DNA from: JAKGBX01 sp965366835
GTDB lineage: Bacteria; Pseudomonadota; Alphaproteobacteria; Rhodobacterales; Rhodobacteraceae
Length of the DNA stretch: 34,345 nucleotides
Assembly: GCA_965366835.1 (NCBI GenBank)
Contig: CBDUGF010000027.1
Coordinates: 1-34,345, forward strand
Reading direction: 5' to 3'
The translations under genes were made by a program, and so were the position numbers. The notes beneath the pieces were generated by a model. It was given only the letters and a program-made list of their open reading frames with translations, made no database searches and was not told where the DNA came from. Shown one piece after another: positions 28,031 through 34,345 of the stretch; position 1 is the first letter of the stretch; every line of letters begins with the position of its first letter.

Positions 28031-28045
28031 CTCGTGCTCCCGAAT

Positions 28046-28058
28046 TGCACAAAGTGCA
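28046..28058. promoter_or_regulatory. candidate operator before the ureohydrolase
   Basis: TGCAC-AAA-GTGCA is a perfect 13-bp palindrome 16 nt upstream of the ureohydrolase start (minus strand). The position suits a repressor site. The regulator is unknown, and the spacing is wrong for a standard NtrC site. Confidence 0.4.
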
Positions 28059-28165
28059 GCGTGGCGGGGAATGTTGCAGGGAGCAAGCGGCGAATGGGGG
28101 TTTCCCCGCACCCGCATCCATGAAATAGAGACGCGCCAAACGATCCCAAGCTTTGGAGAGCGCAA

Positions 28166-29585
28166 ATGGAGATTCGTGAGGCCCTGACCTTCGATGATGT
28201 TCTGCTTGTTCCCGGTGCGTCGAGCGTGCTGCCCAGCACCGCCGATACGCGCACATGGGCCACCCGTAGCATCCGGATGAACATACCCCTCCTGTCGAGT
28301 GCGATGGACACCGTGACCGAGGCGCGCATGGCGATTGCCTTGGCCCAGGCCGGGGGCATCGGGGTGCTCCACAAGAACCTGACAGTCGAGGAGCAGGCGC
28401 GCGAAGTGCGCCGGGTGAAGCGGTTTGAAAGCGCGATCGTCTATAATCCGGTGACGCTGAAAGCCGATGACACGATTGCCGACGCCAAGGCTCTGGTCGA
28501 GCGTTACAACTTCACCGGCTTTCCGGTGGTCGACGAGAAGGGCCGTATTGTCGGCATCGTGACCAACCGCGACATGCGGTTTGCCACCTCCGAGGATATG
28601 CCGGTGAGTGTGGTGATGACCACGAACGACCTGGCAATGCTGGCCGAACCTGCCGATCTGGATGAGGCCAAGAGCCTGATGCGGGCGCGCCGGATCGAGA
28701 AGCTTCTGGTGCATGACGGCAAGGGCAAGCTGACCGGACTTCTGACGCTGAAGGATACCGAACAGGCGGTACTGAACCCGACCGCCTGCAAGGACGAACT
28801 CGGGCGGCTGCGGGTGGCGGCGGCGACCTCGGTCGGAGAGAGCGGGTTCGAGCGCACCGAAGCGCTGATCGATGCAGGCTGTGATATCGTGGTGGTCGAT
28901 ACCGCGCATGGCCATTCCGAAGGCGTGATCGCGGCGGTGAAACGGGTCAAGAGCCTGTCGAACAAGGTTCAGATCATCGCCGGCAATGTCGCCACCGGCG
29001 AGGCCACCCAAGCCTTGATCGATGCCGGCGCCGATGCCGTGAAGGTGGGAATCGGGCCGGGCTCGATCTGCACCACGCGGGTTGTGGCCGGCGTGTGCAG
29101 CGGCAGCCGGCGATGTGCCGGTGATCGCCGACGGCGGCATCAAGTTCTCCGGCGACTTCGCCAAGGCGATTGCGGCAGGGGCGTCTTGCGCCATGGTCGG
29201 CAGCATGATCGCGGGGACCGACGAAAGCCCCGGCGAGGTGATCCTCTACCAGGGCCGCAGCTTCAAGAGCTATCGCGGCATGGGCAGCCTCGGCGCGATG
29301 GCGCGGGGCTCGGCCGATCGCTATTTCCAGATGGATGCGGCCAGCGACAAGCTGGTGCCCGAGGGTATCGAAGGCCAGGTGCCCTACAAGGGCTCTGCCA
29401 GCGCGGTGATCCATCAGCTGGTGGGCGGCCTGCGCGCGGCGATGGGCTATACCGGCTGTGCCACGGTGGCGGAGATGCGCGGCAATTGCCGGTTTGTGAA
29501 GATCACCGGTGCCGGGCTGAAGGAAAGCCATGTGCATGACGTGCAGATCACCAGGGAGTCGCCGAATTACCGGATGGGCGGGTGA
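28166..29585 (+). pseudogene. guaB: guaB (IMP dehydrogenase) disrupted by an out-of-frame deletion
   Basis: IMP dehydrogenase oxidises IMP to XMP, the committed step of guanine nucleotide synthesis. The 5' frame (ATG 28166) encodes a normal enzyme with CBS domains (about 90-200) up to V310, including the catalytic C302 in GIGPGSICTTRVVAGV. The remaining sequence, AAAGDVPVIADGGIKFSGDF to the normal end ESPNYRMGG, continues in the +1 frame from 29094 to a TGA at 29583-29585. The residues expected between (GVPQLTAIMD-type) are missing, giving a deficit of about 32 nt. As written the first frame runs out of frame to 29539. Because guaB is usually needed, an assembly error is a serious alternative to a real mutation. 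GGAGAG precedes the ATG. Confidence 0.85.
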
Positions 29586-29591
29586 GCCCGG

Positions 29592-30752
29592 ATGACCCCC
29601 GGCGCGCGGGTTCTGGCGGCGATCGAATGTCTTGACCGGATAGCGGGCGGGGAGGCCGCCGAAAAGGTGCTGACCGGCTGGGCCAGGGGCGCGCGCTATG
29701 CCGGTTCGAAAGACCGCGCGGCGGTGCGCGACCATGTTTATGATGTATTGCGCCAGAAGCGGGCCTGTGCGGCACGGGGCGGCGACGACTCTGGTCGGGC
29801 GCTGATGCTGGGGCTGATCCGGCTGCAGGGCGGCGAGGCGGGCGCGCTTTTCAGCGGGATCGGCCATGCGCCTGCGCCCTTGAGCGGGGCGGAGAGCGCA
29901 GAGCCGCCGCTTGGGGATGCTTCGCAGCCGGAAGTGCCGGACTGGTTGATGCCGCTGTTCGAGGCGCGTTTCGGGGCGGGAACAGCCGGGGCGCTGGCGC
30001 CGCTTGCCCGCCGGGCCGAGGTTTTTCTCAGGGTAAACGGGCGCAAGGCGACATTGGCGCAGGCGCGGGGGGCGCTGATCGAGGACGGGATCGTGACGGA
30101 GCCTGTCGCCCTGGCGAGCGGCGCGCTGAGGGTTATCGAAGGCGCGCGCAAGGTGGCGCGCTCGTCGGCCTATCTGACCGGGCTGGTGGAATTGCAGGAC
30201 GCGGCCAGCCAGGCGGCGATGGAGACTTTACCGCTGCGCCCCGGCATGACGGTGCTGGATTATTGCGCCGGCGGCGGCGGCAAGACGCTGGCCCTGGCCG
30301 GGCGCGCCGAGGCGCAGTTCTTCGCCCATGATGCAAATCCGGGGCGGATGCGGGACCTGCCGGTGCGCGCCGGGCGGGCCGGTGTGAATGTGAGGGTGCT
30401 GGAGAGCGCGGAGCTGGCCGCAGAGGGGCCGTATGATCTTGTGCTTTGCGACGTGCCCTGTTCCGGCAGCGGGACCTGGCGCCGTGACCCGGATGCGAAA
30501 TGGCGCTTCACGCCGGAAAGGCTGAAGGCGCTGATGCATACCCAGGGCGCTATTCTGGAGGCCGCCGCGCCTCTGGTGGGCGCGGAGGGAAGGCTCGTCT
30601 ATGCCACCTGCTCGCTGCTGGCGGAGGAGAATGATGCGCGGATCGCGGCGTTCCTGGCCTGCCACCGCGATTGGCGGCTGGCGATGTCGCGGCAATGGGA
30701 GCTCTCCGACGGCGCCGATGGTTTCTTTGTCGCGCACTTGTGCCGCGCCTGA
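29592..30752 (+). CDS. RsmB-like 16S rRNA (cytosine-5) methyltransferase
   Basis: A 386-residue NOL1/NOP2/Sun-family m5C RNA methyltransferase. SAM motif I is LDYCAGGGGKTLALAGRA (about residues 218-235). The two signature cysteines are C290 in LCDVPCSGSGTWRRDP and C340 in LVYATCSLLAEEN, the latter being the usual nucleophile. PGARVLAAIECLDRI at the N-terminus is like the NusB-related start of RsmB but short. The start lies 7 nt after the guaB stop, so it shares the guaB transcript. The exact target cytosine cannot be told from sequence. Confidence 0.9.
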   Translation: MTPGARVLAAIECLDRIAGGEAAEKVLTGWARGARYAGSKDRAAVRDHVYDVLRQKRACAARGGDDSGRALMLGLIRLQGGEAGALFSGIGHAPAPLSGAESAEPPLGDASQPEVPDWLMPLFEARFGAGTAGALAPLARRAEVFLRVNGRKATLAQARGALIEDGIVTEPVALASGALRVIEGARKVARSSAYLTGLVELQDAASQAAMETLPLRPGMTVLDYCAGGGGKTLALAGRAEAQFFAHDANPGRMRDLPVRAGRAGVNVRVLESAELAAEGPYDLVLCDVPCSGSGTWRRDPDAKWRFTPERLKALMHTQGAILEAAAPLVGAEGRLVYATCSLLAEENDARIAAFLACHRDWRLAMSRQWELSDGADGFFVAHLCRA

Positions 30753-30791
30753 AAACACCTAAACTCAACCCTGACGTGAAATTAGACGCGG

Positions 30792-30806
30792 TTAACGCGG
30801 GTTTAA
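30792..30806 (+). promoter_or_regulatory. CtrA-binding box upstream of cckA
   Basis: TTAA (30792-30795), 7 nt, TTAA (30803-30806): the CtrA consensus of alphaproteobacteria, 52 nt before the GTG start of cckA. CckA is the kinase at the head of the CtrA phosphorelay, so this would be a feedback site. Confidence 0.65.
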
Positions 30807-30857
30807 GACTTTGCAGGACAGAGTCGGTCAGGGATTCGACAGCGGGGTTCTATTTCA

Positions 30858-33302
30858 GTGGCGCATACGGCTCTCACGCCTGGACAATTGACACGCACGG
30901 CGATGCGCGCCCAGCCGCGCGCGGTGTTGATCGCGGTGATCGCGGCGCTGTTTGGCGGCGCCGCGTTCTGGAGCGGCGGCGGCTGGATGGCACAGGCCTT
31001 CGGGCTGGCCGGAGGCACGCTGCTGGCGCTGGTCGGCGCGATCTATGGCACCGTCTGGATTTTCAAGCACAACAACCGGCGCGCCCAGAAGACGATCTCG
31101 GAATTCGTGGCGTATGACGCCGCGCCCTGTTTCGTCACCGACGACGAGGGCGAACTCTGGTATGTCAACGAGGCCGGCAAGGAGCGGTTTCGCGGCGACG
31201 CGATGACGCTGGCGGGGCTGTTGGGCGATGTCTTCGCCAATCCCCTGGCGGTGCTGCACCGTCTGCGCCAACGGGCCGAGAAGACCGGCGCGGCGCGCGA
31301 GGATATCGTCACCCGGCGTGGCAATGTGCGACTCTCGACCCATCAGCTGGCCGGGGGCGAATTCCTCTGGCGCATCGAGGAGATCGCAGACCGGTCGACC
31401 TCGGGCAGCGGCGATCAGAGCTTCCTGCCGATGATCACGGTCGGGCGCAATGGCACGGTTCTCTACATGAACGAGGCGGCGCGCCGACTGGTCGGAGTGC
31501 GGATCAAGAACATCGACCGGCTGTTTGATCAAGTGCCGCCGCGGGCAGGGGCGTTGAACGGGGTGCAAACCAGCCAGGGGTTGGTTCAATGTTTTCTGGC
31601 CGAGCGCCAGCTGCCGGGTGCGCGTCGCGAAATGATCCTGGTTGCCGCCGCCGAGACGGTGGGGTCCGACGCCGCCGCGATGCAGGCCAGCGCGAACGCA
31701 ACCGGAACGTCGATGCTCGAACAAGCCAGCGGGTGGAACAATGTCGAAGCGCTGCCGGTGCCGCTCCTGAAGGTGGCGCGGGACGGCAAGGTTCTGCTGT
31801 CGAACCGGCTGGCGCGCGACCTGCTGGGCCAGGGCCAATGCGAAGGGCTGCATCTGGCGACGTTGATGGAGGGTCTGGGCCGCAGCCTGACCGACTGGCT
31901 GACCGAGGTTGCCACCGGGCGCGAAACCCACAGTTCGGAGTTTCTGCGGGTTTCACGCGACGATCGCGAGGTTTTCGTGCAGGTGATGTTGAAACGCGCC
32001 GCGGATCCCGACGATCCGGCGTTGATCGCGGTGCTCAATGACGCCACCGAGCTGAAGACGCTGGAAGCGCAATTCGTCCAGAGCCTGAAAATGCAGGCGA
32101 TCGGCCAGCTGGCCGGCGGGGTGGCGCATGATTTCAACAATCTGCTGACCGCGATTTCGGGGCATTGCGATCTCCTGCTGCTGCGCCATGACCAGGGCGA
32201 TCCGGATTACAACGATCTGGTGCAGATCAATCAGAATGCCAATCGAGCGGCGGCTTTGGTTGGCCAGCTGCTGGCATTCTCGCGCAAGCAGACGCTGCGC
32301 CTGGAGGTGCTTGATCTACGCGATACGCTGAGCGATCTGACCCATCTTCTGAACCGGTTGGTGGGCGAAACCGTGAGCCTGACGCTCGATCACGAGCCGG
32401 TGCTGCGCGCGTTGCGCGCCGACAAGCGCCAGCTCGAGCAGGTGGTGATGAACCTGGTGGTGAACGCGCGCGATGCGATGGCTTCGGGCGGCGAGATTTC
32501 GATCCGGACCCGCAATGTCACCTTCCGGGAGGCCGAAAAGCGCGACCGCGCAACCGTGCCGGCGGGCGATTACGTGTCGGTCGAGATCATCGATCAGGGT
32601 ACCGGCATTCCGACCGACAAGTTGCAGAAGATCTTCGAACCTTTCTACACCACCAAGCGCACCGGCGAGGGCACCGGCCTGGGGCTGTCGACGGCTTACG
32701 GCATCGTCAAGCAGAGCGGCGGCTTCATCTTCGCCGACAGCGTGCCCGGCAAGGGATCGATATTCACGCTGTTGTTCCCGGCGTTTCAGCCCGAGCCGGA
32801 GGATTTGATCGACGCGCAGCACGATACGCCGGCGCCGGAGCTGACGCAGGCTGAGGCGCTCACAGCTGCCGTGACGCCACTGGCGAACGGTGCGGAGCCG
32901 GGATCGGCAGAGCCGCAATCGCCGCCAGAAGAAGCCAATGACAGCGTGATCCTGCTGGTCGAGGATGAAGCGCCGGTGCGCGCCTTTGCCTCGCGCGCGC
33001 TGCGGCTGAAGGGCTACACCGTTCTCGAAGCCGAATCGGCCGAAGATGCACTGCGGACTCTGGAGCAAACCGATCTGACGATCGACATCTTCGTGACCGA
33101 CGTGGTGATGCCGGGGATGGATGGCCCGAGCTGGGTGCGCAAGGCGCTGGAGGAGCGGCCCGATGTAAGGGTGGTGTTCGTCTCCGGCTATGCCGAGGAC
33201 GCGTTTGGCGAAGGCAAGGTCGAGATCCCGAATTCGGTGTTCCTGCCGAAACCGTTCTCGCTCACCGAACTGACCGAGACGATCCGGCGCCAGCTGCACT
33301 GA
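30858..33302 (+). CDS. cckA: hybrid sensor histidine kinase CckA
   Basis: An 814-residue membrane kinase that, through ChpT, phosphorylates CtrA (and CpdR), controlling cell cycle or, in Rhodobacterales, motility and gene transfer agents. Two N-terminal helices (about 21-42 and 50-72) are followed by PAS-like regions, the HisKA motif GQLAGGVAHDFNNLL with H424, the HATPase boxes NLVVNARDAM, IDQGTGIP and GTGLGLSTAYGIVKQ, and a C-terminal receiver with D748 (VTDVVMPGMDG) and Lys in FLPKPFS. A Pro/Glu-rich linker joins kinase and receiver. The start is GTG 30858 or ATG 30903. A CtrA box lies upstream, and its 3' end converges on the sulfotransferase gene. Confidence 0.94.
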   Translation: MAHTALTPGQLTRTAMRAQPRAVLIAVIAALFGGAAFWSGGGWMAQAFGLAGGTLLALVGAIYGTVWIFKHNNRRAQKTISEFVAYDAAPCFVTDDEGELWYVNEAGKERFRGDAMTLAGLLGDVFANPLAVLHRLRQRAEKTGAAREDIVTRRGNVRLSTHQLAGGEFLWRIEEIADRSTSGSGDQSFLPMITVGRNGTVLYMNEAARRLVGVRIKNIDRLFDQVPPRAGALNGVQTSQGLVQCFLAERQLPGARREMILVAAAETVGSDAAAMQASANATGTSMLEQASGWNNVEALPVPLLKVARDGKVLLSNRLARDLLGQGQCEGLHLATLMEGLGRSLTDWLTEVATGRETHSSEFLRVSRDDREVFVQVMLKRAADPDDPALIAVLNDATELKTLEAQFVQSLKMQAIGQLAGGVAHDFNNLLTAISGHCDLLLLRHDQGDPDYNDLVQINQNANRAAALVGQLLAFSRKQTLRLEVLDLRDTLSDLTHLLNRLVGETVSLTLDHEPVLRALRADKRQLEQVVMNLVVNARDAMASGGEISIRTRNVTFREAEKRDRATVPAGDYVSVEIIDQGTGIPTDKLQKIFEPFYTTKRTGEGTGLGLSTAYGIVKQSGGFIFADSVPGKGSIFTLLFPAFQPEPEDLIDAQHDTPAPELTQAEALTAAVTPLANGAEPGSAEPQSPPEEANDSVILLVEDEAPVRAFASRALRLKGYTVLEAESAEDALRTLEQTDLTIDIFVTDVVMPGMDGPSWVRKALEERPDVRVVFVSGYAEDAFGEGKVEIPNSVFLPKPFSLTELTETIRRQLH

Positions 33303-33435
33303 GATCGAGGTCCGGACGATCTGGGCGATGGGCGAGGCGTCGAAAGCCGCAACGTGCCGCGCCCGAGCGGCAAGTAAGGCGGCGACCTTGTGTCGGTGTC
33401 GACGGGGCCGGAGATTGGCAGCACGAGGCCGGCGA

Positions 33436-34029
33436 TCAGCCGAGGCTGTTCCAAATCGCGTAGTCGCGCGCACAAAGCGCGTGTAGCCTGGCCTCGGTCT
33501 CGGGCGCGAGGGTCAGGTCCGCGCCGGGGGAGACATTGCTTCGCGGTAGCGTGAAGTCGATCCCGAGGCGGCTCTGAAGATAGGCAACGGCCTGGTCGAG
33601 CTGCTCATAGCGAAACAGGCGATTGACCTCGGTGCCGTTGGGGCGCGCTTCGAGAAACTTGGCCTGTGAGCCGATATTGGCGAAGCCGCTGCGCGGTTCG
33701 GCCAGATAGCCCTGCACAAATGCCTCGAATGTCAGCCCGGATGTGGATTGCGGCTGGCCGTCGAGAAAACTGCGCTGGCGGTAGCGATACCAGCTTCCGA
33801 GCCAGCTCTTGGGTTCGCGGATCAATGCCATCACCTCGACCTCGGCACCGATGAATTTTTCGACCATGGGGCGAAAGAACCGGTTGTAGCGATAGACCGG
33901 CGCGTGCTTCAGTTCGGGCGGATCGAGCACAGCGATCGCCGCATGCGGCGCCAGAGCCGCTTCCAGCGCCGTCGTTCCGGTCTTCGGGACCGACAGAAAA
34001 ACCAGCCTGGCCTTGGAAAACACGAGCAT
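33436..34029 (-). CDS. sulfotransferase-like protein
   Basis: A 197-residue protein of the PAPS-dependent sulfotransferase superfamily. The 5'-phosphosulfate loop is VFLSVPKTGTTALEAAL (about 11-27), and the 3'-phosphate motif is ALIREPKSWLGSWYRYRQ (about 77-94). Such small alphaproteobacterial members are often annotated as sulfotransferase-family or capsule-related, but no acceptor is known. ATG 34029 is preferred to 34056 because GGAAGGA stands 7-8 nt upstream on the minus strand. It is divergent from recA over 205 bp, and nothing in the neighbours hints at a polysaccharide cluster. Confidence 0.85.
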   Translation of the reverse strand: MLVFSKARLVFLSVPKTGTTALEAALAPHAAIAVLDPPELKHAPVYRYNRFFRPMVEKFIGAEVEVMALIREPKSWLGSWYRYRQRSFLDGQPQSTSGLTFEAFVQGYLAEPRSGFANIGSQAKFLEARPNGTEVNRLFRYEQLDQAVAYLQSRLGIDFTLPRSNVSPGADLTLAPETEARLHALCARDYAIWNSLG

Positions 34030-34121
34030 ATTCAATTCCTTCCCGCCAAGGCGCATTTTTCCGACTGCCGTAAACTACTCCTTAACCAATCTGCAAAAAA
34101 GTAGGGGCAGGAAAATTTTAG

Positions 34122-34150
34122 TTGAAATGTTCGCTTTTTGATCCCATAGA
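34122..34150 (+). promoter_or_regulatory. putative recA promoter
   Basis: TTGAAA (34122-34127), 17-nt spacer, CATAGA (34145-34150). The -10 is weak, but the SOS box begins right after it. Confidence 0.4.
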
Positions 34151-34165
34151 GAACAAGAGGTGAAC
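34151..34165. promoter_or_regulatory. SOS (LexA) box of recA
   Basis: GAAC (34151-34154), 7 nt, GAAC (34162-34165), which is GTTC-N7-GTTC on the other strand, the alphaproteobacterial LexA site. A near-match GTTC-N7-GATC lies at 34129-34143. The site covers the expected transcription start of recA. Confidence 0.8.
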
Positions 34166-34234
34166 AAAAACCCCACGTCGTTGCTCCGGGGATTGCTGAT
34201 CCGGGGTGGCTGTGGAATAAGAAAGGCGACAGAG

Positions 34235-34345
34235 ATGGCAATGGCAGAAGTTCTCAAAATGGACAAGAGTGACTCCAACAAGCAAAAGGCGCTCGACAGC
34301 GCGCTGGCGCAGATCGAACGGCAGTTCGGCAAAGGCTCGATCATG
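34235..34345 (+). CDS. recA: recombinase RecA (5' end only)
   Basis: The first 37 codons of recA run off the window. RecA forms ATP-dependent filaments on single-stranded DNA for recombination and triggers LexA self-cleavage. The segment KQKALDSALAQIERQFGKGS is the conserved start of the protein, and MAMAEVLKMDKSDSN is the usual variable leader. ATG 34235 has AAAGG 8 nt upstream; ATG 34241 is an alternative. Regulation by the SOS box just upstream is expected. Confidence 0.95.
   Translation, partial: MAMAEVLKMDKSDSNKQKALDSALAQIERQFGKGSIM

Noticed and set aside
28046..28058. NtrC-type site
   Set aside because: The half-sites match in part, but the spacing is 3 nt instead of the longer NtrC spacing.
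29082..29110. Programmed ribosomal frameshift in guaB
   Set aside because: About ten conserved residues are missing as well as the frame, there is no slippery run, and IMPDH is not known to use frameshifting.

Overview
The window is GC-rich chromosomal DNA from an alphaproteobacterium, most likely Rhodobacteraceae (Roseobacter/Rhodobacter group). The grounds are gene content and order (iscR-desulfurase-sufB-sufC-sufD-sufS with two Yip1-like membrane genes; hemB next to mfd; cckA next to recA), an IscR without the usual cluster cysteines, a HemB without the zinc cysteines, and alphaproteobacterial regulatory sites (an Irr-type palindrome, TTAA-N7-TTAA, GAAC-N7-GAAC). No phage, insertion sequence or CRISPR array is visible. 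Most of the window is ordinary core genome.

Layout. 1-1100: a 25-bp inverted repeat and hemB (minus). 1222-5809: membrane protein, mfd and a GNAT acetyltransferase (plus). 5865-7836: HD hydrolase, small membrane protein, 84-residue protein and alpha/beta hydrolase (minus). 8061-17496: a long suf operon (plus): iscR, group I cysteine desulfurase, sufB, a 68-residue membrane protein, a YbjQ-family protein, a methyltransferase-like protein, a membrane protein, sufC, sufD, two Yip1-like proteins and sufS. 17608-20682: small lipoprotein, tRNA-Arg(CCG), secreted protein, histidine phosphatase, MaoC-like protein (minus) and tRNA-Val(UAC). 20799-24742: AT-richer lipoprotein (minus), acyl-CoA-synthetase-like ligase, THUMP methyltransferase and a small barrel protein. 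24776-28030: corrinoid-activase-like ASKHA ferredoxin protein and a ureohydrolase (minus). 28166-33302: disrupted guaB, rsmB-like gene and cckA (plus). 33436-34029: sulfotransferase-like protein (minus). 34235-end: start of recA.

The suf block builds Fe-S clusters. Sulfur comes from one or both desulfurases, SufBCD is the scaffold, and control is likely exerted by IscR and an Irr-type site over the promoter. sufE, sufA and sufT are not next to it. The right end holds cell-cycle and DNA-damage genes with matching sites: a CtrA box before cckA and an SOS box before recA.

Points most worth a second look: guaB appears to carry a deletion of about 32 nt that breaks the frame just after the catalytic loop; a short sequence motif recurs at four gene ends or gaps; the corrinoid-activase-like gene stands without any methyltransferase partner; and the ureohydrolase has an atypical second metal motif. 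I found no convincing case for a wholly new multi-gene system here.
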